From Lysinibacillus louembei (GTDB lineage Bacteria; Bacillota; Bacilli; Bacillales_A; Planococcaceae), in contig NZ_CP137624.1 in assembly GCF_033880585.1 (NCBI RefSeq), positions 1,604,001-1,668,000 of the forward strand: a DNA stretch of 64,000 nucleotides, read 5' to 3'. Positions 1 through 9,992 of this stretch are shown piece by piece. The position numbers and the translations under genes are program-made. Under the pieces are notes generated by a model. The model did not search any database. It had not been told where the DNA came from and saw only the letters and a list, made by a program, of their open reading frames with translations. Numbering within the stretch: position 1 is the stretch's first letter; the number at the start of each line of letters is the position of its first letter.

Positions 1-795
1 GTCATTATGATGGCAGATAATTCACTTGCCTCCCCACGTATTAGCAATATTGCGATGGCTTCGATTTTAAAATTGCAGCATGGTGTTCGTGCATTGCCTC
101 ATTTAACATGCCGTGATCGTAATTTAATTGGCTTACAGTCGCATTTAATGGGCTTAGATGCCTTGGATTTAAATGATATTTTAGTTGTGACAGGTGACCC
201 GACAAAGGTAGGAGATTTCCCAGGAGCAACAAGCGTTTATGATGTATCCTCAATGGAGCTAATTACTTTAATTAAAAAATTAAACGAAGGCATTTCCTTC
301 TCAGGGAAATCATTGCGCAAGCAGGCGAACTTCTCTGTTGCTGCGGCATTTAACCCAAATGTGCGTGTATTAGATCGTGCGGTAAGCCGTTTAGAGAAAA
401 AAATTGAGCATGGTGCAGATTATTTTATTACACAGCCTGTTTATACGAAAGAAAAAATCGTTGAAATATATGAGGCAACAAAGCATTTAGACACACCAAT
501 TTATATCGGTATCATGCCATTAACAAGCTTTAGAAGCGCAGAGTTTTTACATCATGAGGTGCCAGGTATTAAATTATCTGATGATGCATTAGCACGTATG
601 GAAGCTTGCGGGGATGATAAGGAAAAAGCAACGGCTGAGGGTATTGCTATTGCACAGGAATTACTCGATACAGCATGCGAATATTTCAATGGTATTTATT
701 TAATTACACCATTTTTACGCTACGATATGACACGACAATTAATGGACTATGTGAAGCAATTTGATGCACAAAAAGGAGTCAAAGCAAATGTTTAA
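1..795 (+). CDS. Bifunctional homocysteine S-methyltransferase / methylenetetrahydrofolate reductase, C-terminal part
   Basis: The reading frame is open from base 1, so the gene starts outside the window and only about the last 264 residues are seen. These form a methylenetetrahydrofolate reductase TIM barrel: a [13 protein letters not shown] segment, the [10 protein letters not shown] folate-site motif, the flavin-side VTGDP stretch and FITQPVYT. In the YitJ family this reductase domain follows an N-terminal homocysteine methyltransferase domain; that half cannot be seen, so the bifunctional call is inferred from how the visible start resembles YitJ. It would reduce 5,10-methylene-THF to 5-methyl-THF, the methyl donor of MetH, whose start codon overlaps its 3' end by 8 bp. 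This implies translational coupling. Confidence 0.85.
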   Translation, partial: VIMMADNSLASPRISNIAMASILKLQHGVRALPHLTCRDRNLIGLQSHLMGLDALDLNDILVVTGDPTKVGDFPGATSVYDVSSMELITLIKKLNEGISFSGKSLRKQANFSVAAAFNPNVRVLDRAVSRLEKKIEHGADYFITQPVYTKEKIVEIYEATKHLDTPIYIGIMPLTSFRSAEFLHHEVPGIKLSDDALARMEACGDDKEKATAEGIAIAQELLDTACEYFNGIYLITPFLRYDMTRQLMDYVKQFDAQKGVKANV

Positions 796-3700
796 TCACC
801 CAATTGAAGAACAGTTAGCAAAGCGCATTTTAATCATTGATGGCGCAATGGGAACGATGCTACAAAATGAAAATTTAACATATGACGATTTTGGTGGTGA
901 GGAGCTGGATGGCTGTAACGAGAACCTTGTACTGACACGTCCAGACGTTTTGCACAAAATACATCGTGCCTATTTAGAAGCGGGCGCAGATATTATTTGT
1001 ACAAATACATTCGGTGGGACACCGCTCGTATTGAATGAATACGATTTAGGGCATAAGGCAATTGAAATTAATAAGCGTGCTGTAGAAATAGCCAAGGAAG
1101 AGGCTGCAAAAATTTCAACACCAGAATGGCCACGCTTCGTAGCAGGTGCTATTGGACCAACGACGAAAACGTTGTCGGTAACGGGTGGTATTACCTTTGA
1201 TGAATTAGAGGAAAACTTCTATGTACAAGCACATGCACTTGTAGAAGCGGGCGCAGACTTAATTTTGCTTGAAACGAGCCAGGATATGCTGAACGTCAAA
1301 GCAGCGACAATTGGTATTAAACGTGCTTTTACTGATTTGGGGAAAGAGCTACCAATTATGATTTCAGGTACGATTGAACCGATGGGTACAACGCTAGCAG
1401 GACAGTCGATTGAAGCCTTTTATATTTCAATTGAGCATGTCCAGCCATTATCAATCGGCTTAAACTGTGCAACAGGCCCAGAGTTTATGACAGACCACAT
1501 TCGTTCATTATCTGAACTAAGCACAAGCTATGTAAGCTGTTATCCAAATGCAGGGCTACCTGATGAAAATGGCTGTTACCATGAAACACCAGAATCTTTA
1601 TCGAAAAAGCTACAAGGCTTTGCAGAAAAAGGCTGGTTAAATATTGTTGGCGGCTGCTGTGGAACAACACCTGCGCATATTGCGGCAATTCGAGAAGCGG
1701 TAGACGGACATACACCACGTCAGCCACAGCAAGCAAGTGGAGAGCATATGGTATCTGGCATTGAGCCATTGCAATATGATGAGTCAATGCGCCCATTATT
1801 TATTGGTGAGCGTACAAATGTTATCGGCTCACGTAAATTCAAAAACTTAATTATTGATGGCAAATTTGAAGAAGCAGCGGAAATCGCACGTGCACAGGTG
1901 AAAAGCGGTGCACATGTTATCGATATTTGCTTAGCGAACCCTGACCGTGATGAAGTAGCCGATATGCAGAACTTTATGCAGGAGGTTGTGAAAAAAGTAA
2001 AGGTTCCGCTTGTAATTGACTCGACAGATGAAAAAGTAATGGAAGAGGCGCTGAAATTTTCGCAAGGAAAGGCCATCATTAACTCGATTAACTTAGAGGA
2101 TGGCGAGGAACGCTTTGATGCGGTAATGCCACTTGTTAAAAAATACGGAGCTTCCATTGTTGTTGGAACAATTGATGAACAAGGGATGGCAGTTACACGC
2201 GAACGTAAATTAGAAGTAGCAGAGCGCTCTTATAAGCTGTTAACAGAAAAATGGGGCATTTCGCCAGAGGATATTATTTTTGACCCACTAATGTTCCCAG
2301 TTGGCACAGGGGACGAGCAGTATATTGGTGCAGCAGAGGAAACAATTGAGGGGATTCGCCTTATTAAAACGAAATTGCCAGGTGTTTTAACGGTGCTTGG
2401 TGTAAGTAACGTCTCGTTTGGCTTGCCACCAGTTGGTCGTGAAGTATTAAATGCAGTGTATTTATATCACTGTACACAGGCAGGTCTTGACTATGCAATT
2501 GTCAATACTGAAAAGCTAGAGCGCTATGCATCCATTCCAGAAGATGAAATTAAGCTTGCCAATGATTTAATTTTTAAGACAAACGATGAAACGCTAGCAG
2601 TCTTTACCGATTTTTATCGCGATAAGAAAAAGGAAAAAACAGAGGCGGACATCCCAAAAACAGTAGAAGGTCGATTAGCGTACTACATTTTAGAAGGTAC
2701 GAAGGAAGGCTTAGTAGAGGATTTAAATGCGGCGATGGAAATGTTCGATACCCCTCTTGATATTATTAATGGACCATTAATGGCAGGGATGGCGGAAGTA
2801 GGTCGTCTATTTAATGATAACCAGTTAATTGTAGCAGAAGTGTTGCAATCAGCAGGTGTTATGAAGGCTGCTGTTGCTCATTTAGAGCAATTTATGGAGA
2901 AAAATGATGACTCCGCAAACAAAGGGAAATTAGTGTTAGCGACAGTAAAAGGTGATGTGCATGATATCGGGAAAAACCTCGTAGACATTATTTTAAGTAA
3001 TAACGGCTATAAAGTAGTGGATCTGGGTATTAAAGTAACACCAACTGAGTTAATTGAAGCGATTCGCAAGGAGCAACCTGATTTCGTTGGTTTATCAGGC
3101 TTGCTTGTAAAATCAGCACAGCAAATGGTATTAACAGCGCAAGATTTTAAGGAGGCAGGTATTGATATCCCGATTTTAGTAGGCGGTGCGGCATTATCGC
3201 GTCGCTTTACAGAAACGAAAATTGCTGCGGAATATGATGGTCCTGTTATTTATTCAAAGGACGCAATGCAAGGCTTAGATTTTGCCAATCGTTTAATGAA
3301 TAAGGCAGAACGGGAAGGGCTGTTAGAAGAACTTCGCGATGCGCGTGAAAAGCGTTTAGAGGCGGATGAAAAACGTGCAGCTAAACCGAAGGCAGAGCCA
3401 CTAGTAAAGCCTGCTCGCACAGTGGAGGATGCATCTGTATTTGTACCAAAAGATTTAACACGTCGCATTAAGCGTAATTATGCTGTGTCACATTTACAGC
3501 CATATGTAAATTTACGTACATTAATCGGGCACCACCTTGGCTTAAAGGGCAATGTTGATAAGTTTTTAGAGGAAGGTGATAGCCGTGCGATTGAGCTACA
3601 TGAGCTTGTAACAGGCTATTTACAGAGCGACACATTCCAGCCATCAGGCATGTATCAATTTTTCCCAGCACAAGCGGATGGTGATGATGTCATCGTGTAC

Positions 3701-4219
3701 AGTCCAGATGATGCAAAAACAGAAATTGAACGCTTCACATTCCCGCGTCAGCAAGTAGAGCCATATTTATGCTTAGCAGACTTCTTGAAAACAGTAGATA
3801 GCGGTGAAATGGATTATATTGCATTAATGGTTGTCACGGCCGGTCATGGTGTTAGTGATAAAGCCCGTGAATTGAAGGAGCAAGGTCGCTTCTTAGAAAG
3901 TCATGCACTACAAGCGACAGCGCTAGAATTGGCGGAAGGCTTTGCGGAGCGTATTCACCAAGAAATTCGCGACCAATGGGGCTTCCCAGATGCAACAGAT
4001 TTCACGATGCGTGACCGCTTTGCAGCAAAATACCAAGGACAACGCTTCAGCTTTGGCTACCCAGCTTGTCCGAATTTAGAGGATCAAGAAAAACTATTCG
4101 GCTTATTGAAGCCAGAGGAAATTGGCGTACAGCTAACGGATGGCTTTATGATGGAGCCTGAGGCGAGCGTATCCGCAATTGTCTTTGCACATCCAAATGC
4201 GAGATATTTTAATGTATAA
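788..4219 (+). CDS. metH: Methionine synthase, cobalamin-dependent
   Basis: This 1143-residue protein has the full four-module MetH layout. Residues 1-310 are the homocysteine domain, with zinc cysteines at C227 (GLNCATG) and C290/C291 (GGCCGTTP). Residues about 335-600 are the pterin-binding barrel ([14 protein letters not shown]). Residues about 625-880 are the B12 cap and Rossmann domain, with DVHDIG giving the cobalt-ligand His725. The rest is the SAM-binding reactivation domain (FGYPACPN). It transfers a methyl group from methyl-THF to homocysteine in the cytosol. The ATG at 788 is chosen because AAAAGGAG lies just upstream; an in-frame ATG at 761 inside the preceding gene has no such site. 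Confidence 0.95.
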   Translation: MFNHPIEEQLAKRILIIDGAMGTMLQNENLTYDDFGGEELDGCNENLVLTRPDVLHKIHRAYLEAGADIICTNTFGGTPLVLNEYDLGHKAIEINKRAVEIAKEEAAKISTPEWPRFVAGAIGPTTKTLSVTGGITFDELEENFYVQAHALVEAGADLILLETSQDMLNVKAATIGIKRAFTDLGKELPIMISGTIEPMGTTLAGQSIEAFYISIEHVQPLSIGLNCATGPEFMTDHIRSLSELSTSYVSCYPNAGLPDENGCYHETPESLSKKLQGFAEKGWLNIVGGCCGTTPAHIAAIREAVDGHTPRQPQQASGEHMVSGIEPLQYDESMRPLFIGERTNVIGSRKFKNLIIDGKFEEAAEIARAQVKSGAHVIDICLANPDRDEVADMQNFMQEVVKKVKVPLVIDSTDEKVMEEALKFSQGKAIINSINLEDGEERFDAVMPLVKKYGASIVVGTIDEQGMAVTRERKLEVAERSYKLLTEKWGISPEDIIFDPLMFPVGTGDEQYIGAAEETIEGIRLIKTKLPGVLTVLGVSNVSFGLPPVGREVLNAVYLYHCTQAGLDYAIVNTEKLERYASIPEDEIKLANDLIFKTNDETLAVFTDFYRDKKKEKTEADIPKTVEGRLAYYILEGTKEGLVEDLNAAMEMFDTPLDIINGPLMAGMAEVGRLFNDNQLIVAEVLQSAGVMKAAVAHLEQFMEKNDDSANKGKLVLATVKGDVHDIGKNLVDIILSNNGYKVVDLGIKVTPTELIEAIRKEQPDFVGLSGLLVKSAQQMVLTAQDFKEAGIDIPILVGGAALSRRFTETKIAAEYDGPVIYSKDAMQGLDFANRLMNKAEREGLLEELRDAREKRLEADEKRAAKPKAEPLVKPARTVEDASVFVPKDLTRRIKRNYAVSHLQPYVNLRTLIGHHLGLKGNVDKFLEEGDSRAIELHELVTGYLQSDTFQPSGMYQFFPAQADGDDVIVYSPDDAKTEIERFTFPRQQVEPYLCLADFLKTVDSGEMDYIALMVVTAGHGVSDKARELKEQGRFLESHALQATALELAEGFAERIHQEIRDQWGFPDATDFTMRDRFAAKYQGQRFSFGYPACPNLEDQEKLFGLLKPEEIGVQLTDGFMMEPEASVSAIVFAHPNARYFNV

Positions 4220-4228
4220 ATAAGACGA

Positions 4229-4272
4229 AAGAGCCTGAAAAGCAGTATAGTATGCTACTTTTCAGGTTCTTT
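4229..4272 (+). terminator. Intrinsic terminator after metH
   Basis: A 19-bp imperfect stem (GAGCCTGAAAAGCAG paired with CTACTTTTCAGGTTC) is followed by a T-rich run. It lies 10 bp after the metH stop codon and closes the methionine operon. Confidence 0.85.
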
Positions 4273-4531
4273 TCTTATTCTGCGCACAAATTATAAATAT
4301 CAATGTCGACAGAGGCATTGAGTTGATTGAAAAAAATGTATCGCCAAATAGACGAATCATAATACTAGAATGATATTTTTTCATAGCTCACTCTCCATTT
4401 AATTATGTATCAATAATTATTTTCTATATAAATGGTTGGATATCCTTTAAAATCCAATATTTTTCTCTGTAAGTTTTGATTGAAAACAAATATCTATAAG
4501 TATAGTATTTGATAAAAAGGAGGAATCGCCA
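4273..4531. other. AT-rich intergenic stretch, no gene seen
   Basis: There is no convincing coding frame here. A TTGATT (4476-4481) and a TATAGT (4501-4506) could form a weak promoter for the acetyltransferase, but the 19-bp spacer is longer than usual. Confidence 0.3.
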
Positions 4532-5017
4532 ATGATTCGCAGAGCGGTAAAAGAAGATGTTGCAGGGATGCTTGAAATTTTTAATGATGCGATTTTAACG
4601 ACTACAGCAGTTTATTTATATGAGCCACAAACGTTGGAGCAAAGATTAGCTTGGTTTAAGGCGAAGCAAGCGGCAAACGAGCCGATTTTTATTTATGAGG
4701 AGAATGAACGAGTAGCAGGCTATGCCACATATGGACCATATCGTGCCTATCCGGGCTATGCGTATACGGTTGAGCATTCTGTTTATGTACATAAGAAGCA
4801 TCATCGCAAAGGAATTGCGACGAAGCTAATGCATGCATTAATTGCAGAAGCAAAGACACAAAAATTAAAAACGATGATTGCTGTCATTGATGCTGAAAAT
4901 GAGGCGAGTATACTTTCGCATGAAAAGCTAGGCTTCACTTATAGCGGGACAATTCGCAATGCAGGCTATAAATTTGAGCGCTGGTTGGATGTGTCATTTT
5001 ATCAGTTAGATTTATAA
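4532..5017 (+). CDS. GNAT N-acetyltransferase, phosphinothricin acetyltransferase-like
   Basis: This 161-residue single-domain GNAT protein starts MIRRAVKEDVAGMLEIFNDA, an N-terminus typical of the Pat/YwnH subgroup. The acetyl-CoA loop appears as HRKGIATKLM (about residues 92-101), followed by a C-terminal DAENEASILSHEKLGF motif where GNAT enzymes pack the cofactor. Family members acetylate phosphinothricin, methionine sulfoximine or related small amines; the substrate here cannot be read from sequence. It has a strong AAGGAGGA site and stands alone between metH and the desaturase. Confidence 0.8.
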   Translation: MIRRAVKEDVAGMLEIFNDAILTTTAVYLYEPQTLEQRLAWFKAKQAANEPIFIYEENERVAGYATYGPYRAYPGYAYTVEHSVYVHKKHHRKGIATKLMHALIAEAKTQKLKTMIAVIDAENEASILSHEKLGFTYSGTIRNAGYKFERWLDVSFYQLDL

Positions 5018-5070
5018 AAGCATCATGATTTCGCCCATTTTTCTTACATTTCTCCCTAATTTAGCACCTA

Positions 5071-5105
5071 GTCATATGACAGTTGTCATAAAAAAATCAT
5101 GATAT
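5071..5105. promoter_or_regulatory. Candidate DesR operator: overlapping palindromes upstream of des
   Basis: The region holds GTCATATGAC (5071-5080), then ATGACA-GT-TGTCAT (5076-5089) and ATCATGAT (5096-5103), all just upstream of the candidate promoter. Phosphorylated DesR is known to bind dyads upstream of the des -35 element in Bacillus subtilis, and the desKR pair lies immediately downstream here. Assigning the site to DesR is inference from position and symmetry. Confidence 0.5.
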
Positions 5106-5115
5106 TTAAGTCTAC

Positions 5116-5144
5116 TTGTCATTCGTTTAATTGTTTAATATGAA
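5116..5144 (+). promoter_or_regulatory. Candidate sigma-A promoter of des
   Basis: TTGTCA at 5116-5121 and TATGAA at 5139-5144 are separated by 17 bp. They lie just downstream of the palindromes and 34 bp before the des start codon. Both boxes are imperfect, as expected for an activator-dependent promoter. Confidence 0.45.
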
Positions 5145-5177
5145 GTTAATAAATTGAACGAAGGTAGGGATTTTTAC

Positions 5178-6212
5178 ATGGCACATATCGATGCTGAAAA
5201 AACAAAGCAGCTCCGAAAAGATGTTGCTCCATTTGCAAAGTCTGAAATGAGAAAAAGTATTCAACAGCTTATTAATACGCTTTTGCCAATGATTGCATTG
5301 TGGGCACTCGCATTTTATGTGATGCAATATTCACCTTGGCTAAGCGTTGCATGTAGCGTTTTTGCGGCAGGCTTTTTAGTACGCACGTTTATTATTTTCC
5401 ATGATTGCACGCACGGCTCATTTTTCAAAAATAAAACAGCGAACAATATTGTTGGCTTTATTACGGGCACATTAACATCTTTCCCATATGAAAAATGGAA
5501 ACGTGAGCATACAATCCATCATGCGACAAGCTCGAACTTAGATAAGCGTGGTATCGGTGATATCGATATGTTAACAGTAGAGGAATATGTAGAGAAGTCA
5601 AAGCTAGGTCGTATCGGTTACCGCTTATACCGCAATCCGATTGTCATGTTCGGTTTAGGACCACTTTACATGGTGTTAGTGTTAAATCGTTTTAATCGCA
5701 GTGATGCAAAAAAGAAAGAGCGTATCAATACACATTTAACGACACTTGTATTAATTGCAATTTGTGCAATTTTAATTTATGCTTTCGGCTGGCAAGCGTT
5801 TTTACTTGTTTATGGTGTAACATTATTTATCGCTGGCTCTCTAGGGATTTGGTTATTTTATATTCAGCATACGTACGAAGATTCGTATTTTGAATATGAA
5901 GAGGATTGGGATTATGTAAAAGCAGCAGTAGAAGGAAGCTCATATTATAAGCTACCAAAAGTGCTACAATGGATTACAGGAAATATTGGCTTCCACCATG
6001 TGCATCATTTATCACCGCGTATCCCGAACTATCATTTAGAAGCAGCGCATGAAAATGTAAAGCCATTGCAGCATGCAACGACGATTACATTAAAAACGAG
6101 CTTAGAGTCAATTCGCTTTAAGCTATATGATTCAGATAGCAAAAAGTTTGTAACATTTAAAGAAGCAAATGCATTGATTGCCTTGCGCAATAAAAAACCT
6201 ATACAAGCATAA
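5178..6212 (+). CDS. des: Membrane acyl-lipid fatty acid desaturase
   Basis: This 344-residue integral membrane di-iron desaturase has three histidine clusters: HDCTH (75-79), HTIHH (111-115) and HHVHH (273-277). They are spaced as in the Bacillus Des family (about 350 residues), with hydrophobic hairpins around residues 32-72 and 182-230. It introduces a cis double bond into membrane phospholipid acyl chains to restore fluidity in the cold; the bond position cannot be read. The ATG at 5178 has AAGGTAGGGA upstream and is preferred over an in-frame ATG at 5154. The sensor kinase and response regulator that control this enzyme in B. subtilis follow directly. Confidence 0.92.
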   Translation: MAHIDAEKTKQLRKDVAPFAKSEMRKSIQQLINTLLPMIALWALAFYVMQYSPWLSVACSVFAAGFLVRTFIIFHDCTHGSFFKNKTANNIVGFITGTLTSFPYEKWKREHTIHHATSSNLDKRGIGDIDMLTVEEYVEKSKLGRIGYRLYRNPIVMFGLGPLYMVLVLNRFNRSDAKKKERINTHLTTLVLIAICAILIYAFGWQAFLLVYGVTLFIAGSLGIWLFYIQHTYEDSYFEYEEDWDYVKAAVEGSSYYKLPKVLQWITGNIGFHHVHHLSPRIPNYHLEAAHENVKPLQHATTITLKTSLESIRFKLYDSDSKKFVTFKEANALIALRNKKPIQA

Positions 6213-6220
6213 TGACTAAG

Positions 6221-6255
6221 AGGCTGTTTGGAAAGTAAGACTTTCTGAGCAGCCT
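6221..6255 (+). terminator. Stem-loop between des and desK
   Basis: AGGCTG...AAAGT pairs with ACTTT...CAGCCT in an interrupted stem, but no T-run follows. It could be a partial terminator or a stabilising processing hairpin, which would lower desKR expression relative to des. A TATAAT at 6310-6315 suggests desK also has its own promoter. Confidence 0.4.
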
Positions 6256-6356
6256 TACGTTTGTAAAATCATTGTAAGCTTTTTTCAACTATATGGAAGA
6301 ACATTTTGATATAATACGATTAAAAAGGTACACATTTTAATGGAAAGGAGGCGCTT

Positions 6357-7490
6357 ATGCAAAGCTGGTATAGCATTATCCCGAAAAGCCCGTGGTTAAG
6401 TATTTACATATGGATTATTTTTTGTATTATGCCATTTTTCTTTATCGTTCGTTCGCTTTCCATTTGGCATATATTATTGGGCACTTGCTTAATATTACTT
6501 TACTTCGTTTTCCACCGCTTTTCATTTAAATCTAGAAATGGGCTCGTCTACATGTGGCTGAGCTTTCAAATGGTACTGAATGTTGTAATGACATTGCTGT
6601 TTGGCTACGTCTACTTGTCGCTATTTACTGCATTTTTTATCGGTAATATAAGACGACCTGTAGGGTTTTATATTATGTATGGTCTACATATCGGTTTCAC
6701 AGTGCTATCAATCGTAGCAGGCTATTTTATTTATTTAGAAATGTTTTTAGCGCAGACGCCGTTTATTATTTTGGCGGTGATTGGGGTTGTCTTATTACCA
6801 TTTACGCTCTATACGCGCAATAAGCAGGAAAATTTAGAGGGTGAGCTTGAAACAGCTCGCGAGCGTATTTCGGAGCTCATTATTCATGAGGAACGTCAGC
6901 GCATTGCACGTGATTTGCATGATACACTTGGGCAAAAGCTATCAATGATTGGTTTGAAAAGTGATTTAGCAATGCGTCTCGTAGAGAAAAACCCAGAGCA
7001 GGCAAAGGTTGAAATTAAAGATATTCGTCATACCGCATCAATTGCTTTAAAAGAAGTGCGAGAGCTTGTTGCAGATATGCGAGCTGTTCGTATTGAGGAG
7101 GAACTGTATCGCATTGAGCAAATTTTAAAGGCGGCAGAAATCGAGCTTGTTCTCCATAATGAAGGGCATGATTTGAACATGCCTGTACTATCCGAAAATG
7201 TTGTTAGCATGGCGATGAAAGAAGCTGTCACAAATGTAGTAAAGCATAGCAAAGCATCTCGCTGCGATATTACAATTGCCCAAACAGATAACGAAGTGAT
7301 TATTACAATACAGGATAACGGTATCGGTTTATCGAAGCGCGTTATTAATAGTGGTAGCGGTTTGAAAGGGATGCAGGAGCGATTGGAGTTTATTAATGGC
7401 ACAGTGGAGTTAATGGATGACAATGGTACGCTATTAATCATTCGTGTACCACTTACGATAACGCATCAGAAGGGGAGTGAGTCGAAATGA
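6357..7490 (+). CDS. desK: Membrane thermosensor histidine kinase DesK
   Basis: This 377-residue protein has four or five transmembrane segments in residues 15-150, then a linker coiled coil and the HisKA_3 phosphoacceptor helix HEERQRIARDLHDTLGQ with His188, the same residue number as in B. subtilis DesK. The C-terminal ATPase domain has KEAVTNVVKHS (N box), DNGIG and GSGLKGM (G boxes). DesK senses bilayer thickness, acting as a kinase when the membrane is ordered and as a phosphatase when it is fluid. AAAGGAGG precedes the ATG, and the 3' end overlaps desR by 4 bp. The neighbouring desaturase supports the specific name over a generic NarL-type kinase. Confidence 0.9.
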   Translation: MQSWYSIIPKSPWLSIYIWIIFCIMPFFFIVRSLSIWHILLGTCLILLYFVFHRFSFKSRNGLVYMWLSFQMVLNVVMTLLFGYVYLSLFTAFFIGNIRRPVGFYIMYGLHIGFTVLSIVAGYFIYLEMFLAQTPFIILAVIGVVLLPFTLYTRNKQENLEGELETARERISELIIHEERQRIARDLHDTLGQKLSMIGLKSDLAMRLVEKNPEQAKVEIKDIRHTASIALKEVRELVADMRAVRIEEELYRIEQILKAAEIELVLHNEGHDLNMPVLSENVVSMAMKEAVTNVVKHSKASRCDITIAQTDNEVIITIQDNGIGLSKRVINSGSGLKGMQERLEFINGTVELMDDNGTLLIIRVPLTITHQKGSESK

Positions 7491-8092
7491 TACGAATTGT
7501 CATTGCCGAAGATCAAGGAATGCTACTAGGAGCGATGAAATCCTTACTTAGCTTAGAAGAAGATATGGAAGTAGTAGGTCTGGCGAAAAATGGTGAAGAA
7601 GCAATTGAGCTTGTGACGGAATTGCAGCCTGATATTTGTATTATGGATATTGAAATGCCCGTGAAGACAGGGCTAGATGCAGCAGAGCTGCTGCGCGAGC
7701 ACGAATGTAAAATTATCATTTTAACAACATTTGCTCGCCCTGGTTATTTTGAGCGTGCGCGTAAAGCAGGAGTGCGTGGCTATTTATTAAAGGATAGCCC
7801 GATTGAGGAGCTAGTCCATGCGATACGTACAATTATGGATGGTCGCAAAATTTATGCACCAGAGCTCGTTGATTTCGTTTATGAGGATGATAGTGAAAAT
7901 CCTTTAACAGAGCGCGAAAGCCAAGTGTTAGAGTTAGTAGCGGAAGGGAAAACAACGAAGGAAATCGCAGCAGAGCTTTATTTATCGGCAGGCACAGTGC
8001 GCAATTATATTTCAACAATTTTAGATAAGCTCGGTGTCAGCAACCGCATTGAAGCAATTGCTCGCTTTAAAGAAAAGGGCTGGAATAAATAA
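7487..8092 (+). CDS. desR: Response regulator DesR (NarL/LuxR type)
   Basis: This 201-residue protein has a receiver domain with acidic pocket E8/D9, phosphoacceptor Asp54 (CIMDIEMP) and switch Lys in LLKDSP. A LuxR-type helix-turn-helix follows (LTERESQVLELVAEGKTTKE ... GTVRNYISTILDKL). Phosphorylated by DesK, it would activate des, probably through the palindromes at 5071-5105. Its start codon overlaps the desK stop (ATGA), so the pair is translationally coupled. Confidence 0.9.
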   Translation: MIRIVIAEDQGMLLGAMKSLLSLEEDMEVVGLAKNGEEAIELVTELQPDICIMDIEMPVKTGLDAAELLREHECKIIILTTFARPGYFERARKAGVRGYLLKDSPIEELVHAIRTIMDGRKIYAPELVDFVYEDDSENPLTERESQVLELVAEGKTTKEIAAELYLSAGTVRNYISTILDKLGVSNRIEAIARFKEKGWNK

Positions 8093-8131
8093 GGGAACAT
8101 GGAATAAACCTTGAAAAACGTGGAATAAACT

Positions 8132-8169
8132 AAAAAAGCTGTCGGAAAAACTTTTCCGACAGCTGTACA
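8132..8169. terminator. Bidirectional terminator between desR and the proline dehydrogenase gene
   Basis: AGCTGTCGGAAAA pairs perfectly with TTTTCCGACAGCT around a short loop, flanked by A-rich and T-rich tracts on either side. It can therefore serve the two convergent genes. Confidence 0.85.
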
Positions 8170-8171
8170 TA

Positions 8172-9146
8172 TTATTTTTTCTTTTTCGTTAAGCGACCTA
8201 ATGCGAATGCACCTGCTGCTACTGCTAGCACTGTGTTCGTTTTTTTGTTAAATACTTGCTTTGTTACAAGGTTTAAGTTTTGTGGACGCTCTGCTAGGCG
8301 ACGCATGAAGTAACCATACCAGTCTTTACCGAATGGTACATACGTACAGAAGTTATAGCCTTCTTTTGCTAAAGAAATTTGCATTTCTTTGCGGAAGCCA
8401 TATAACATTTGGAATTCGAATTTATCGTTCGGAATGTTATGGTCTTTTACGAAACGTTTCACATGCTCAATTACATTGTGGTCATGTGTAGCGATTGATG
8501 TAAATTTACCGTTTAATAAATGGTATTCGATTAAATCGATATAGTTTAAGTCGATATCCAATTTATCTTGATACGCTACAGATTCTGATTCTTTATATGC
8601 ACCTTTTACAATACGTAAACGGTAGTCTTTGAATTTTTCAATGTCTTCTTTCGCGCGGAAGAAGTAAGCTTGGATTACTGTACCTACGTTATCGTAAGTT
8701 TTAGAAAGCTCTTCAACTAAATCGAAAGAAACTTGTAAACGATCGTAGTTTTCCATATCAAAGTTTACAAAAATATCGTACTCAGCAGCTTGTGCTACGA
8801 TTTCACGTAAGTTGTCATAGCAGAAGTCGATGTCGATATCAAGACCAAGCTGAGAAGGCTTTAATGAGATATGAGCATCTACACCTTCAGCATGAATTGC
8901 TTCGATTACAGCTAAAATTTGCTCTTTTGCTGCTGTTGCCTCAGACTTTTCGAAAACGAATTCGCCTAAGTTATCTACTGTACATGAAATGCCTAAAGCA
9001 TTTAATTCTTTAATGCTTTGGATTACTTCAGAGATATTTGTTCCTGCAACAACGCTTTGAGCGCCTAATTTTAAGCCATACTTTTGTGCTGCGCTATTTA
9101 AAAGTTGGTTTTCAGATAAGTGGATAAAAAAGTCACGTAATAGCAT
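8172..9146 (-). CDS. Proline dehydrogenase, FAD-dependent
   Basis: This 324-residue protein matches the monofunctional Gram-positive PRODH (PutM/FadM) length. Family landmarks are ISLKPSQLGLD, RIVKGAYKES, IATHD, FQMLYGFR and the C-terminal substrate-site motif GYFMRRLAERP. It oxidises proline to pyrroline-5-carboxylate at the membrane and passes electrons to the respiratory chain. No P5C dehydrogenase gene is adjacent. The last residues (AAGAFALGRLTKKKK) form a small hydrophobic-basic tail that may help membrane attachment. An AAAGGAGCAC site precedes the ATG. Confidence 0.92.
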   Translation of the reverse strand: MLLRDFFIHLSENQLLNSAAQKYGLKLGAQSVVAGTNISEVIQSIKELNALGISCTVDNLGEFVFEKSEATAAKEQILAVIEAIHAEGVDAHISLKPSQLGLDIDIDFCYDNLREIVAQAAEYDIFVNFDMENYDRLQVSFDLVEELSKTYDNVGTVIQAYFFRAKEDIEKFKDYRLRIVKGAYKESESVAYQDKLDIDLNYIDLIEYHLLNGKFTSIATHDHNVIEHVKRFVKDHNIPNDKFEFQMLYGFRKEMQISLAKEGYNFCTYVPFGKDWYGYFMRRLAERPQNLNLVTKQVFNKKTNTVLAVAAGAFALGRLTKKKK

Positions 9147-9187
9147 AAACAGTGCTCCTTTTATTTTTTAGAATATAAATCTAAATT

Positions 9188-9196
9188 ATTATAACA
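9188..9196 (-). promoter_or_regulatory. Extended -10 element of the proline dehydrogenase gene
   Basis: Read on the minus strand, TGTTATAAT (TG, one base, TATAAT) lies about 42 bp before the start codon. No good -35 box is visible, which is common for extended -10 promoters. Confidence 0.5.
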
Positions 9197-9233
9197 TATT
9201 TAGGCGAATATGCTATAAAAGCATGAGGGAACT

Positions 9234-9992
9234 TTAATTAAAAGAATTTTTAATTAATTGCATTCTCTCATTAAATAAGGCTGGGTAAATGAGAAATCCA
9301 AAAACGACACTAGTTACTGTAGCGCATGTAAGCAAAGCAAAAACAATTAAAATTTGAAACTGCACAGCTTGTATTGGATCAGCCCCACCGATAATTTGCC
9401 CACTCATCATACCTGGAAGCTGTACAAGCCCGATCGTTTTTTGCGCCTCGATTGTCGGAATCATACTTGCCTTAATAGCTTTTGTTAAATGGCGATGAAC
9501 TGCCTGCTTTGGCATTCCACCTAACGATAAAATAAGCTCGATTTCATGCTCATGTGACTCAATCTCAGAGGAAAAGCGATTTAAAAATAAAATAGCTAAA
9601 ACCATGGAGTTTCCAATCAACATTCCGCTAATAGGAATAATATATTGCGGTGTTGGTGGGATAATATGAAAGCCGAGCAGTACACATTGTGTAATTGCTT
9701 CCACAATAATTAATGTAACGGCTAGCTTCCATGTAATTCCTGGAATGTTTTTTCCTTTTTTCCGCGCATTAAGTGTTGCAACGCAAATCATCAGTGTAAT
9801 CATTAACAATGAATAAGCAATATGCTCCGTGTCAAAGACGAATTTCAATACATAGCCAATAAATAGCAATTGTATAACAGAGCGAACAGTAGCAATAACG
9901 GTATCCTTTTCCAAGTCCAGACGCAATACTTTTGATAGAACAAGTGGAATCAAAATAAAAATGAGCGTTAAGGCAAGTGTAGAATATGTCAT
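9234..9992 (-). CDS. ABC transporter permease, FetB/UPF0014 family
   Basis: This 252-residue polytopic membrane protein has about seven hydrophobic segments and the UPF0014 signature around ISGMLIGNSMV and QLPGMMSGQIIGGADP. E. coli FetB (YbbM) forms, with FetA, an exporter linked to iron and peroxide stress; other family members are associated with metal or membrane stress. It overlaps the upstream ATPase gene by 4 bp, so the two form one operon. Substrate unknown; iron export is inferred from the family only. Confidence 0.8.
   Translation of the reverse strand: MTYSTLALTLIFILIPLVLSKVLRLDLEKDTVIATVRSVIQLLFIGYVLKFVFDTEHIAYSLLMITLMICVATLNARKKGKNIPGITWKLAVTLIIVEAITQCVLLGFHIIPPTPQYIIPISGMLIGNSMVLAILFLNRFSSEIESHEHEIELILSLGGMPKQAVHRHLTKAIKASMIPTIEAQKTIGLVQLPGMMSGQIIGGADPIQAVQFQILIVFALLTCATVTSVVFGFLIYPALFNERMQLIKNSFN

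Noticed and set aside
1720-2157. 145-codon antisense frame within metH
   Set aside because: It lies wholly inside a well-supported gene, with Ser-rich composition typical of an antisense shadow. The same applies to the other long frames opposite desK, guaA and the adhesin.
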